Assembly: GCF_003350475.1 (NCBI RefSeq)
Contig: NZ_QQAV01000001.1
Span: forward strand, 1,356,836-1,420,835
Source of the DNA: Pseudacidovorax intermedius
GTDB taxonomy: Bacteria > Pseudomonadota > Gammaproteobacteria > Burkholderiales > Burkholderiaceae_C
Direction of reading: 5' to 3'
DNA: 64,000 nt
Shown: piece by piece, positions 33,689 through 42,881 of the stretch
How the letters are laid out: every line of letters starts with the position of its first letter
Position numbering within the stretch: the stretch's first letter is position 1
Position numbers and translations under genes: made by a program
Notes under the pieces: model-generated
What the model saw: only the letters and a program-made list of their open reading frames with translations
Told to the model about the DNA's origin: nothing
Database searches by the model: none

Positions 33689-35581
33689 ATGGACCCCCGG
33701 CTGCTGAACCTGTACGAGCAGGAGCTGCGCTACTTCCGCGAGAGCACGTCGGAGTTCGCACGCACCTTTCCGAAGATCGCCCACCGCCTCGGCCTCGAAG
33801 GCCAGGAGGTCGCCGACCCCTATGTGGAGCGGCTGATCGAGGCCACGGCCTTCCTGGCCGCGCGGGTCAACCTCAAGCTCGACGCCGACTATCCGCGCTT
33901 CACCGGCCACCTGCTCGACATCGTCCATCCGCACTTCCTGGCGCCCACGCCGGCCATGACGGTGTGTGCCTTCGATGTTGAACTGGAAGACGCCAATCTG
34001 GCCCGCGGTCCGGTGCTGCCGCGCGGCAGTGCGCTGCGCGCCAGGGCGGCCGGCGGACAGAACACGCACTGCGAATTCCGCACCGGCCAGGACCTGCGCG
34101 TGTGGCCCGTGTCGCTCACGCAGGCGCAGTACTTCAGCTATGCGCCCGACCTGCCGCTCGCGCGGCATCCGCGCGCGCGCGAGATCCGTGGCGGCCTGCG
34201 CTTCACGCTGCAGGCCACCGCCGGACTGAACTTCGGCCAGATCCCCATGGACGAGCTGTCGCTGCACTTCGGCGGCGCGGACGACGTGGCCTGGCAGCTG
34301 CATGAATGCGTGCTCAACCGGCCGGTGGCCGTGTGGCTGCGGCCCCTGGGTGCGGGCGGCGCCAGTGGCGCTGGCTTGCGCGAGCTGCCCGGCAGCACCG
34401 TGCAGGAGTGCGGCTTCGACGACGACGAAGCGTTGCTGCCGGTCACCAATACCGGCTTCTCGGGCTTCCGGCTGGTGCAGGAGTACTTCGCCTGCCCCGA
34501 GCGATTCCGCTTCGCGCGGCTCACCGGGCTGGCGCCGCTGCTGGCCACCATGCCGGTGACCGAGGTCGAAGTGGTGATCCTGTTCTCACGCGGCGATGCG
34601 GCGCTGGAGAAGCTGGTGGGCCCCGACAACGTCCGGCTGCACTGCGTGCCGGTCGTCAACCTCTTTCCCAAGCGGCTGGACCGCGTGCAGGTGGGCGAGG
34701 GCGTGAGCCAGTTCCACCTGCTGCCCGACCGCACCCGGCCGCAGGACTTCGAGGTGCATTCGGTGACCGAGGTCATCGGCCACAGCGGCACGGTGCAGGG
34801 CGAGGGCGTGCAGGAGCAGCGCTTCCTGCCCTTCTACGCGGCCTTCCACGGCAGCCGCCATGTGCATCCGGCCTACTACACGACCACGCGCGAGCCGCGA
34901 CTGCTGTCCGCGCGCCAGCGCAGCGAGGGCCATCGCAGCAGCCACATCGGCTCGGAGGTCTACCTGCAGATCGTCGATCCGCAGCAGGCGCCCTTTCCGA
35001 CGCAGCTGCGGCAGCTGGCGGTCTCGGCGCTCGTCACCAACCGCGACCTGCCGCTGCTGCTGCCTCAGGGCCGCGACAACGACTTCGACTGCATGGAGGC
35101 CTTTCCGGTCAGGCGCGTGCGCATGCTGCGCGCGCCCTCGCGGCCGGTCTCGCCGGTGGTGCAGGACGGCCTGGGCTGGAAGGTGATCGACCATCTGGCG
35201 CTCAACTACCTCTCGCTGGCCGACAGCTCGCCGCAGCAGGGCGCGGCGGCGCTGCGCGAGATGCTGCAGCTGTATGCCTCCCATGCGGACGAGGCGCGCC
35301 AGGCGCAGGTGCGCGGGCTGCTCTCGGTGCGCACGCGGGCGCTGGTGCGCCGCCTGCCGCTGCCCGGGCCGCTGGCCTTCGGCCGCGGCCTGGAGGTGGC
35401 GCTGGAGGTGGAGCCCTCGGCCTTTCACGGCGGCAGCGTGTTCCTGTTCGGTGCCGTCATGTCGCGCTGGCTGGCGCGGCATGTGGAGGTCAACCATTTC
35501 GTCGAGACCGTGCTGCAGGCCGCCGGCCGCGGCGAGCTGATGCGCTGGAGGCCGCAGTGCGGGACCCGGCCGATCCTGTGA
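33689..35581 (+). CDS. tssF: T6SS baseplate protein TssF
   Basis: A 630-residue TssF (ImpG/VasA), normal size. The signature N-terminus LLNLYEQELRYFRE is followed by FPKIAHRLG and DPYVERLIEATAFLAAR. The C-terminal part carries the conserved segments LALNYLSLAD and GRGLEVALEVE. TssF dimerises and forms the core of the baseplate wedge with TssG. The stop overlaps the upstream end of tssG by about 25 bases. Confidence 0.96.
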   Translation: MDPRLLNLYEQELRYFRESTSEFARTFPKIAHRLGLEGQEVADPYVERLIEATAFLAARVNLKLDADYPRFTGHLLDIVHPHFLAPTPAMTVCAFDVELEDANLARGPVLPRGSALRARAAGGQNTHCEFRTGQDLRVWPVSLTQAQYFSYAPDLPLARHPRAREIRGGLRFTLQATAGLNFGQIPMDELSLHFGGADDVAWQLHECVLNRPVAVWLRPLGAGGASGAGLRELPGSTVQECGFDDDEALLPVTNTGFSGFRLVQEYFACPERFRFARLTGLAPLLATMPVTEVEVVILFSRGDAALEKLVGPDNVRLHCVPVVNLFPKRLDRVQVGEGVSQFHLLPDRTRPQDFEVHSVTEVIGHSGTVQGEGVQEQRFLPFYAAFHGSRHVHPAYYTTTREPRLLSARQRSEGHRSSHIGSEVYLQIVDPQQAPFPTQLRQLAVSALVTNRDLPLLLPQGRDNDFDCMEAFPVRRVRMLRAPSRPVSPVVQDGLGWKVIDHLALNYLSLADSSPQQGAAALREMLQLYASHADEARQAQVRGLLSVRTRALVRRLPLPGPLAFGRGLEVALEVEPSAFHGGSVFLFGAVMSRWLARHVEVNHFVETVLQAAGRGELMRWRPQCGTRPIL

Positions 35582-36699
35582 GCACGAGCGGCGCGCCCGA
35601 CTCGCCGGCCGCGCCCGCGCCCACCTCCGCGCGCGTCGGCGCGGCGCAGCTGCTGGCCGAGCGGGCCGAGCAGGCCTGGGCCTATGACTACTTCGCGCTG
35701 ATGCGCCGGCTCGAAGCCACCGACCTGTCGGCCCCGCGCTGGGGCCATGCGCTGCGGCCGTCCGCCGAGCCGGTGCGGGTGGGGCAGGAACCCTCGCTGG
35801 CCTTCGCGCCCGCCGGGCTCAGCCGCTTCGAGCTGCCGCAGGGCGATGGCCGGCCGCCGCTGATCCGCCAGCATTTCTTTGCCTACGTGGGCCCCAACGG
35901 CCCGCTGCCGGTGCACCTGTCGGACTTCATCCGCGAGCGGGCGCTCAACCATGGCGATCGCACCTGGCTGGCCTTCCTCGACACCTTCCTGCACCGCTTC
36001 GCGCTGCAGTTCTATCGCGCCTGGTCGCAGGCGCGGCCCGCGCCCGGCATGGACCGGCCGGGCGAGGATCCCTTCCGCCGCCGCGTGGGCGCGCTGGTGG
36101 GCATCGGCGGCGCCGCAAGGCAGCGGCGCGATGACATTCCCGACGACGCGCGCCTGCACTTCTCGGGCTGGCTCGCGCGCCGCGTGCACAGCGCAGAGGG
36201 CGTGGAGCAGGTGCTGTCGGGCTTCTTCGAGGTGCCGGTGCGGCTGGAGCGCTGGGTGGGCCACTGGATGACGCTGCCCGGTGACGAGTTGACGCGCCTG
36301 GGCGCGAGCAATCCCAACACCGCCTCGCGCACGCTGGGCCTGGGCGCCGTGCTCGGCCGCCGGGTGTGGGACCGGCAGCACAAGGTCTGCCTGCATCTCG
36401 GTCCGCTCACCCTCGAGCAGTACCTGCGCTTCCTGCCCAACGGCAGCGCGCGCGGCCCGCTGGTGCGCTGGGTGCAGCAGCTCCTGGGCGGCGAGCTGGA
36501 CTGGGACGCCCGCCTGCTGCTGCAGCGTTCGGAGGTGCCGCCCACCCGCCTGGGCAGCGGCGCGCGCCTGGGCTGGACCAGCTGGGTCGGCAGCCGTCCG
36601 CGCGAGCGCCATGCGGTGGACGTGCGCATTGCCGGTCCGTCGCACCTGTCCTCCATCGTCGCCGCGCCCGCGGCAGCCCCTGCCCATGTGGCCTTGTGA
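35557..36699 (+). CDS. tssG: T6SS baseplate protein TssG
   Basis: A 380-residue TssG (ImpH/VasB). The GTG at 35557 is chosen because GGAGG at 35547-35551 lies 5 bases ahead; an alternative GTG at 35578, overlapping the tssF stop, would remove 7 residues. Family features include YDYFALMRRLEA near the N-terminus, HFFAYVGPNGPLPVHL, the FLDTFLHRFALQFYRAW helix and TRLGLGAVLGRRVWDRQ-like C-terminal sequence. It pairs with TssF in the baseplate. clpV follows after 42 bases. Confidence 0.94.
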   Translation: MRDPADPVSTSGAPDSPAAPAPTSARVGAAQLLAERAEQAWAYDYFALMRRLEATDLSAPRWGHALRPSAEPVRVGQEPSLAFAPAGLSRFELPQGDGRPPLIRQHFFAYVGPNGPLPVHLSDFIRERALNHGDRTWLAFLDTFLHRFALQFYRAWSQARPAPGMDRPGEDPFRRRVGALVGIGGAARQRRDDIPDDARLHFSGWLARRVHSAEGVEQVLSGFFEVPVRLERWVGHWMTLPGDELTRLGASNPNTASRTLGLGAVLGRRVWDRQHKVCLHLGPLTLEQYLRFLPNGSARGPLVRWVQQLLGGELDWDARLLLQRSEVPPTRLGSGARLGWTSWVGSRPRERHAVDVRIAGPSHLSSIVAAPAAAPAHVAL

Positions 36700-36741
36700 A
36701 AACACGCGCCGCCGTTCGTTCTGTCTCTACTGGAGAAACCC

Positions 36742-39456
36742 ATGAGTGAAATCAGCCGCACCGCCCTCTTCGGCAAGCTGAATCCCCTGGCCTACAAGGC
36801 CATCGAAGGCGCGACGGTCTTCTGCAAGATGCGCGGCAATCCTTATGTGGAGCTGGAGCACTGGTTCGCCCAGCTGCTGCAGAACCAGGAGAGCGACCTG
36901 CACCGCATCGTGCAGCACTACGGGCTGGACATCTCGCTGCTGGCCAAGGACGTGACGGCCGCGCTGGACCGCCTGCCGCGCGGCGCCACCGCCATCAGCG
37001 ACTTCTCGCCGCACATCGAGAACGCCATCGAGCGCGCCTGGACCTATGCCACGCTGCAGTTCGGTGAAGCCCAGGTGCGCACCGGCTACATCGTGGTCGG
37101 CATGCTCAAGACCCAGAGCCTGCGCAACCCCCTGCTGCAGCTGTCCAAGCAGTTCGAGAAGATCAAGGTCGAGGACCTGGCCGCCAACTTCGCGAAGATC
37201 TGCGACGCCTCGGCCGAGTCGAAGATGCGCGCGCAGGACGGCACCGGCATGGGAAGCGGCACGCCCGGCGAGGAGAGCGGCGCCATCGCGCCCGCCGCGA
37301 TGGGCAAGGGCGATGCGCTCAAGAAGTTCACCACCGACCTCACCGAGCAGGCCCGCAGCGGCAAGATGGATCCCATCGTCGGCCGCGACGACGAGATCCG
37401 CCAGGTGGTCGACATCCTGATGCGCCGGCGCCAGAACAACCCCATCCTGGTGGGTGAGGCCGGCGTCGGCAAGACGGCGGTGGTCGAGGGCTTTGCCCAA
37501 CGCATCGCCCGCGGCGACGTGCCGCCCGCCCTCAAGGACGTGAAGCTGCTGGCTCTGGACGTGGGCCTGTTGCAGGCCGGTGCCAGCATGAAGGGCGAGT
37601 TCGAGCAGCGCCTGCGTTCGGTGATCGAGGAGGTGCAGGCCAGCGAGCAGCCCATCATCCTGTTCGTCGACGAGACCCACACCCTGGTGGGTGCCGGCGG
37701 CGCGGCCGGCACCGGCGACGCGGCCAACCTGCTCAAGCCCGCCCTGGCGCGCGGCACGCTGCGCACCGTGGGCGCCACCACCTGGGCCGAGTACAAGAAG
37801 TACATCGAGAAGGACCCGGCGCTGACCCGCCGCTTCCAGAACGTGCAGGTCGACGAACCCGACGAGCGCAAGGCCATCCTGATGATGCGCGGCGTGGCCA
37901 GCACCATGGAGAAGCACCACCAGGTGCAGATCCTGGACGAGGCGCTGGAAGCCGCCGTCAAGCTGAGCCACCGCTACATCCCGGCGCGCCAGCTGCCCGA
38001 CAAGAGCGTGAGCCTGCTGGACACCGCCTGCGCCCGCGTGGCCGTGAGCCTGCATGCCACGCCGGCCGAGGTGGACGACAGCCGCAAGCGCATCGAGTCG
38101 CTGGAGACCGAGCTGCAGATCATCGGCCGCGAGAAGGCCATCGGCATCGACGTGGCCGAGCGCGAGCAGGCAGTCAATGCCGAGCTGGCCGCCGAGCGCG
38201 ACCGCCTGGGCGACCTCGAAGGCCGCTGGGGCCAGGAGAAGGCACTGGTGGACGAGCTGCTGGCATTGCGCGCCAAGCTGCGCAGCGGCGGGCAGCCCGT
38301 GGAAGGCACCGGCAGCACGTTGGAGGCCCAGGCCGCCGCCGAGGCGCAGCAGCCCGAGGGCGTGGACCGCGAGGCCGCGCTGGCGCGTCTGAAGGACGTG
38401 CAGGCCGAACTCACCACGCTGCAGGGCGAGTCGCCACTGATCCTGCCCACGGTGGACTACCAGGCCGTGGCCGCCGTGGTGGGCGACTGGACGGGCATCC
38501 CCGTCGGCCGCATGCAGCGCAACGAGATCGACACCGTGCTCAAGCTGCCGACCCTGCTGGGCCAGCGCGTGATCGGCCAGGACCATGCGATGGAGATGAT
38601 CGCCAAGCGCATCCAGACCAGCCGTGCCGGCCTGGACAACCCCAGCAAGCCCATCGGCGTGTTCATGCTGGCCGGCACCTCGGGCGTCGGCAAGACCGAG
38701 ACCGCCCTGGCGCTGGCCGAGGCGCTGTACGGCGGCGAGCAGAACCTCATCGTCATCAACATGAGCGAGTACCAGGAGGCGCACACCGTCAGCTCGCTCA
38801 AGGGCGCGCCGCCCGGCTACGTGGGCTACGGCGAAGGCGGCGTGCTGACCGAGGCCGTGCGCCGCAAGCCCTACAGCGTGGTGCTGCTCGACGAGGTGGA
38901 GAAGGCGCACAGCGACGTGCACGAGCTGTTCTTCCAGGTCTTCGACAAGGGCTTCATGGAGGACGGCGAAGGCCGCACCATCGACTTCAAGAACACGCTC
39001 ATCCTGCTCACCACCAATGCCGGCACCGACCTGATCGCCAGCATGTGCCGCGACCCCGAGCTGATGCCCGACCCCGAGTCGATGGCCAAGGCCCTGCGCG
39101 AGCCGCTGCTCAAGGTCTTCCCGCCCGCGCTGCTGGGCCGGCTGGTGACCATTCCCTACTACCCGCTGTCGGACGAGATGCTGGGCAGCATCGTGCGGCT
39201 GCAGCTGGGCCGCATCAAGAAGCGCGTCGAGGCCCGCTACAAGATCCCGTTCGAGGTGGGCGACGACGTGGTCAAGCTGGTCGTCAGCCGCTGCACCGAG
39301 AGCGAATCGGGTGGCCGGATGATCGACGCCATCCTCACCAACACCATGCTGCCCGACATCAGCCGCGAGTTCCTCAACCGCATGCTGGCGGGCGAGCCGA
39401 TCACCGGTGTCCGGGTGCTGGTGGAGAACAACAACTTCGCATACCGGTTCGACTGA
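36742..39456 (+). CDS. clpV: T6SS sheath-recycling AAA+ ATPase ClpV (TssH)
   Basis: A 904-residue ClpV. It has an N-terminal Clp-N domain (about 1-160) that binds contracted sheath, a first AAA+ module with Walker A GEAGVGKT at 238-245 and arginine-rich middle coiled coil around 440-560, and a second module with Walker A GTSGVGKT at 645-652 and ILLTTNAG. It extracts TssB from the spent TssBC sheath. The N-terminus ([25 protein letters not shown] split across residues ~9-33) is characteristic of ClpV rather than ClpB. GGAGAAA precedes the ATG. The effector/spike cassette begins 44 bases downstream. Confidence 0.97.
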   Translation: MSEISRTALFGKLNPLAYKAIEGATVFCKMRGNPYVELEHWFAQLLQNQESDLHRIVQHYGLDISLLAKDVTAALDRLPRGATAISDFSPHIENAIERAWTYATLQFGEAQVRTGYIVVGMLKTQSLRNPLLQLSKQFEKIKVEDLAANFAKICDASAESKMRAQDGTGMGSGTPGEESGAIAPAAMGKGDALKKFTTDLTEQARSGKMDPIVGRDDEIRQVVDILMRRRQNNPILVGEAGVGKTAVVEGFAQRIARGDVPPALKDVKLLALDVGLLQAGASMKGEFEQRLRSVIEEVQASEQPIILFVDETHTLVGAGGAAGTGDAANLLKPALARGTLRTVGATTWAEYKKYIEKDPALTRRFQNVQVDEPDERKAILMMRGVASTMEKHHQVQILDEALEAAVKLSHRYIPARQLPDKSVSLLDTACARVAVSLHATPAEVDDSRKRIESLETELQIIGREKAIGIDVAEREQAVNAELAAERDRLGDLEGRWGQEKALVDELLALRAKLRSGGQPVEGTGSTLEAQAAAEAQQPEGVDREAALARLKDVQAELTTLQGESPLILPTVDYQAVAAVVGDWTGIPVGRMQRNEIDTVLKLPTLLGQRVIGQDHAMEMIAKRIQTSRAGLDNPSKPIGVFMLAGTSGVGKTETALALAEALYGGEQNLIVINMSEYQEAHTVSSLKGAPPGYVGYGEGGVLTEAVRRKPYSVVLLDEVEKAHSDVHELFFQVFDKGFMEDGEGRTIDFKNTLILLTTNAGTDLIASMCRDPELMPDPESMAKALREPLLKVFPPALLGRLVTIPYYPLSDEMLGSIVRLQLGRIKKRVEARYKIPFEVGDDVVKLVVSRCTESESGGRMIDAILTNTMLPDISREFLNRMLAGEPITGVRVLVENNNFAYRFD

Positions 39457-39500
39457 CACCGGCCCTTCCACCGACCACACCAGGAGTTCGAGAGGCGACC

Positions 39501-40559
39501 ATGCCCTATACCGTCAATGATCTCTACACCACCCGCCACGGCGAACTGATCGAGAACCTGAAGGACGGCGACTTCCCCAGCTCGACAGACTGGGTGAGTG
39601 TCATCTCGGACTCCCGCGCGGTCGTCACGGCCCGGGGCTACAACACCGACAAGTACGCCGCCTGCGAGAGCCTGCGCAGCCGGGTCAAGGCCGGTGCCAA
39701 GAAGAGCGTCAAACCCGTGGCCACCATGATGACGGCCGCCGGCGTGACCAGCCTGCCTTCGGCGGGCAGCAAGGCCATTCCCGCGGGCGTGTCCAAGCGC
39801 GTCGCGGCCCTGGAAATGCTGCGCCATCTCTGGATGGTCAAGAAGTCGGGCAGCCACAAGCTGTGGGTGCTTTCGCTGCCCGAGGCCTACAAGGACTGGC
39901 CTGCCGAGGCCCTCAAGGGCAAGGACTACGACGCGCTGGGCCATATCGTCAATGACGAGAGCTCGCACTTCAGCGCCGAGGACCGCAAGCACCTGGGTCA
40001 GTCGTCGCAGAACGGCCTGCGCTGGATCCAGAAGGCCATGGTGGTGTGCACCTCGCCCGACAAGAAGAAGCACATGGCGATCCTGCGGCGCTGGTTCGCC
40101 GATGCCAACACCAAGGACGAGGACCTCAAGGCGGTCGCGGCCACGCTGAACGAAGGCCTCAAGGGCATGGCGGCGTCCATCCGCTCCAACTTCCTGCTGA
40201 TCGCCGACATGCCGAAGGACCGCGGCAGCGACTCTTCCCGGCGCACCAATGCCTTCGTGTTCTCCAATGAGGCGATCGACGTGATCTATGTCGAGGGGGC
40301 CTTCTTCGGAAAGAACGACACCTTCCAGGGCCTGAAGAACTGGACGCGCATCGTGGTGCACGAGCTGAGCCACCGCGTGGCCAAGACCGCGGACCACCGC
40401 TACCGCCACCATGCCAAGGGACTCAAGCCGGATGCGGCCGATCCCAACTTCACCGGCGCCAAGGCACAGGCCAACGCCGACAGCTGGGCCATGTTCTGCA
40501 TGGACTGCGCCGGCGAGATGACCAAGGGCGACTACACCAAGGTGCAGGTCTCGGAATGA
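39501..40559 (+). CDS. Putative T6SS zinc metalloprotease effector (M35/aspzincin-like)
   Basis: A 352-residue protein with no signal peptide. The C-terminal third contains HELSH (His287, Glu288, His291), the HExxH zinc motif, followed by Asp298 in KTADHRY and a C-terminal helix with ADSWAMFCMDCAGEM. This arrangement fits the aspzincin/M35 deuterolysin-like peptidases, in which an Asp after HExxH is the third zinc ligand. The N-terminal ~200 residues are of unknown fold. The gene lies between clpV and vgrG, and two small paralogous proteins follow it, one with a lipobox, as expected for an effector with immunity. The start is the ATG at 39501 after GGAG. The effector assignment is by context; the protease motif is read directly. 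Confidence 0.85.
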   Translation: MPYTVNDLYTTRHGELIENLKDGDFPSSTDWVSVISDSRAVVTARGYNTDKYAACESLRSRVKAGAKKSVKPVATMMTAAGVTSLPSAGSKAIPAGVSKRVAALEMLRHLWMVKKSGSHKLWVLSLPEAYKDWPAEALKGKDYDALGHIVNDESSHFSAEDRKHLGQSSQNGLRWIQKAMVVCTSPDKKKHMAILRRWFADANTKDEDLKAVAATLNEGLKGMAASIRSNFLLIADMPKDRGSDSSRRTNAFVFSNEAIDVIYVEGAFFGKNDTFQGLKNWTRIVVHELSHRVAKTADHRYRHHAKGLKPDAADPNFTGAKAQANADSWAMFCMDCAGEMTKGDYTKVQVSE

Positions 40560-40596
40560 GCGCCGCCGCCACCGATCCCACAAGCGAGGTGAAACC

Positions 40597-40932
40597 ATGA
40601 TGTTCGAAGCTTCCGGTGACCGCATCGGTCCTCCCGAGGTTCCTCCCGTCGAACGCGACGGTGTGCGCTATGCACAGGCCGCCGACGGCCGCGCGCTGGG
40701 CCATGCGCAGCAGTGCGGTGTGCTCGAGGCCACCGATGCACGAACGGGCGCGGCCCTGTGGTCGCTCGTCGTCTATGGCAACCAGGCCGATCCGGCGCTG
40801 GAGGCCGACGTGCAATGGGTGTACTTCCAGTCCATGGCCTTCGACGGGGCGGGACGGCTGCGCATCGAGAACGAGGACGGCCAGGCCTTCCTTGTGGATG
40901 TGGACACGCGTACGGTGAAGGCCGCGCCGTGA
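40597..40932 (+). CDS. Small cytosolic protein, possible immunity to the upstream protease
   Basis: A 111-residue soluble protein with no signal peptide. It is a clear paralogue of the mature part of the next gene: both share DRI.PP.VPPV.R.GVRYAQAADGR near the start, then GVLEA.D, LWSL.VY and a closing strand with ADVQWV.F and IENEDG. It lies 37 bases after the protease gene, and its stop overlaps the next start (GTGA). The family is not recognised. An immunity role is inferred from position and from pairing with a lipoprotein version. Confidence 0.78.
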   Translation: MMFEASGDRIGPPEVPPVERDGVRYAQAADGRALGHAQQCGVLEATDARTGAALWSLVVYGNQADPALEADVQWVYFQSMAFDGAGRLRIENEDGQAFLVDVDTRTVKAAP

Positions 40933-41432
40933 CACGCATCGGGCTGACGGGTGTCCTGATGGCGGCCAGCCTCCTGGCCGCCTGCGGCGACCGTCGGCCG
41001 GCCGAAGGCGCTGCGGCGTCCAGGCCCTCCGCCGCTGCGCCAGCACCCGCGCCGGCGACTGCGGCGCCGGCCCAGGCGGATGCTGCCCTCGTGGCGCCCG
41101 CGGGCCAGGGCGACCGCATCGCGCCGCCGGTGGTGCCGCCCGTGTCGCGCAACGGCGTGCGCTATGCACAGGCGGCCGATGGGCGCAGCCTGGGCTGGTC
41201 CCAGGTCGGCGGTGTGCTGGAAGCGATCGACGAAGCATCCGGCAAGCGGCTGTGGTCGCTGCCGGTGTATCGCCAGGCCGCCGATCCCCAACGCGAGGCC
41301 GACGTCCAATGGGTGTTCTTCCGCAGCATGCGCCTGCAGCCGGACGGCACCTTGCTGATCGAGAACGAGGACGGCGAACAGTACCGGGTCGACGTGGAGC
41401 AGCGCAGCAGCACGCGCCGACGCACGCCATGA
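40929..41432 (+). CDS. Lipoprotein paralogue of the preceding protein, possible periplasmic immunity
   Basis: A 167-residue protein from a GTG start inside the GTGA overlap. The N-terminus is a lipoprotein signal with lipobox LLAACG (Cys ~residue 20), then an Ala/Pro-rich tether of ~40 residues, then the same ~105-residue domain as its neighbour (GVRYAQAADGRSLGWSQVGG, ADVQWVFFRSM, IENEDGEQY). No acidic residue is seen at position +2 of the mature protein (Gly then Asp), so the final membrane cannot be read with certainty. The stop overlaps the next start (ATGA). The duplicated domain in two compartments is unusual. Confidence 0.8.
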   Translation: MTRIGLTGVLMAASLLAACGDRRPAEGAAASRPSAAAPAPAPATAAPAQADAALVAPAGQGDRIAPPVVPPVSRNGVRYAQAADGRSLGWSQVGGVLEAIDEASGKRLWSLPVYRQAADPQREADVQWVFFRSMRLQPDGTLLIENEDGEQYRVDVEQRSSTRRRTP

Positions 41433-42862
41433 ATCGCCGCGCAACTCCTGGCGCCTTCGCGCAACGGCCGCCGCAGCGCGTGAAGGCTGCGGTCGCCGCC
41501 GCCGCGGCACAGGCCACGGCGGGACCGCCGACCCTGGAGGTCGACCCGGCGCAGGCGCTGCGTCTGGCCATCGGCCTGCATCGCGAGGGCCGCCTGGACG
41601 CGGCCGAGCGCATCTACCGGGCCCTGGCCGGCAGCGGCGAGGGCGACGCCAATGCCCTGCACTTCCTCGGCATGCTGCTGCACCAGCGGGGCCGCTCCGA
41701 CGAAGCACTGGCCCTGATGCGGCGCTCCATCGCCGCAGACCCGACGGTGGCCGACTGGCACAGCAACCTGGGCAACGTGTTGCTGGAGCGGGCCCGCCTG
41801 GACGAGGCGGCCGAGGCCTATGAAGAGGCGCTGCGGCTGGCGCCCGAGCGGTCCGCGTTCCACAACAACCTGGGCGTGCTGAGGCGGGAGCAGGGCCGCT
41901 TCCCCGAGGCGCAGCAGGCCTATCGCCGTGCGATCGAGCTGGCGCCCGGGCAGTCCGATGCCTATGCGAACTGCGGCAACCTGCTGCTGGCGATGGGCCA
42001 GCCCGAGCAGGCCCTGGCCATGTTCTTCGAGGCGCTCGTGCGCGCGCCGCATCATGCGAAGACCAAGCGCCTGCTGGGCATGGCCTATTTCAACCTGGGC
42101 CGGCTGGAGGAAGCCGTGGCGGTGTACCGCGCGTGGCTGGCCGAAGAGCCCGGCAATGCCGAGGCGGCCCACCATCTGGCGGCCTGCTCCGGCGAGCAGG
42201 TGCCCGAGCGCGCGGCCGACGGCTATGTGGAGCAGGTGTTCGACGGCTTTGCCGGAAGCTTCGATGCCAAGCTTGCGATGCTGCACTACCGCGCACCGTC
42301 GCTGGTCTCCGGGCAACTGGCGGCCTGTGTGGGCGCCCCGCGCGCCGCCCTGGACATCCTCGATGCCGGCTGCGGCACGGGCCTGTGCGGCCCCTTGCTG
42401 GCGCCGTTCGCGCGCACGCTTGAAGGCGTGGATCTTTCGGCCGGCATGCTGGCCCGGGCCGAGCCGCGGCAGGTCTATCACCGTCTGGTCAAGGCCGAGC
42501 TCACCGCCTTTCTGCAGCAGAGCGAAGCGGCCAGCCGCGACGTGATCGTCTCGGCCGACACCCTGTGCTACTTCGGCCGCCTGTCGCCCGTGTTCGAGGC
42601 CGCCCAGACCGTGCTGCGTCCTGGCGGCTGGCTCATCTTCACGCTGGAGGCCGTCGACCCGGACCTGCACGGGCCGCTGCCCGGTGACCCGTCCGACGGC
42701 TTCATCCTCAACCCCCACGGCCGCTACAGCCACGACGGCGCAGCGGTGCGTGCCGACCTGGAGGCCGCCGGCATGGAGCCTGTGGCCTTCGATTCCGTGC
42801 ATCTGCGCAACGAGAACGCCCGGCCCGTGCAGGGCTGGCTCGTGGCCGCCCGCCGTCGCTGA
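41429..42862 (+). CDS. TPR protein with C-terminal SAM-dependent methyltransferase domain
   Basis: A 477-residue protein. Residues ~40-270 hold five to six TPR units (for example GNVLLERARLDEAAEAYEEALRLAP). A linker with AADGYVEQVFDGFAGSFDAKL, typical of this TPR-methyltransferase group, leads to a class I methyltransferase domain with motif I LDAGCGTGLCG at about residue 310 and a later LRPGGWLIFTLE strand. The substrate is unknown. It starts at the ATG overlapping the lipoprotein stop and ends 19 bases before vgrG, so it belongs to the effector/spike cassette. It could modify a cassette protein, act as a chaperone, or be an effector. None of these is shown. Confidence 0.88.
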   Translation: MNRRATPGAFAQRPPQRVKAAVAAAAAQATAGPPTLEVDPAQALRLAIGLHREGRLDAAERIYRALAGSGEGDANALHFLGMLLHQRGRSDEALALMRRSIAADPTVADWHSNLGNVLLERARLDEAAEAYEEALRLAPERSAFHNNLGVLRREQGRFPEAQQAYRRAIELAPGQSDAYANCGNLLLAMGQPEQALAMFFEALVRAPHHAKTKRLLGMAYFNLGRLEEAVAVYRAWLAEEPGNAEAAHHLAACSGEQVPERAADGYVEQVFDGFAGSFDAKLAMLHYRAPSLVSGQLAACVGAPRAALDILDAGCGTGLCGPLLAPFARTLEGVDLSAGMLARAEPRQVYHRLVKAELTAFLQQSEAASRDVIVSADTLCYFGRLSPVFEAAQTVLRPGGWLIFTLEAVDPDLHGPLPGDPSDGFILNPHGRYSHDGAAVRADLEAAGMEPVAFDSVHLRNENARPVQGWLVAARRR

Positions 42863-42881
42863 CCCACCCGACATCGCCACC

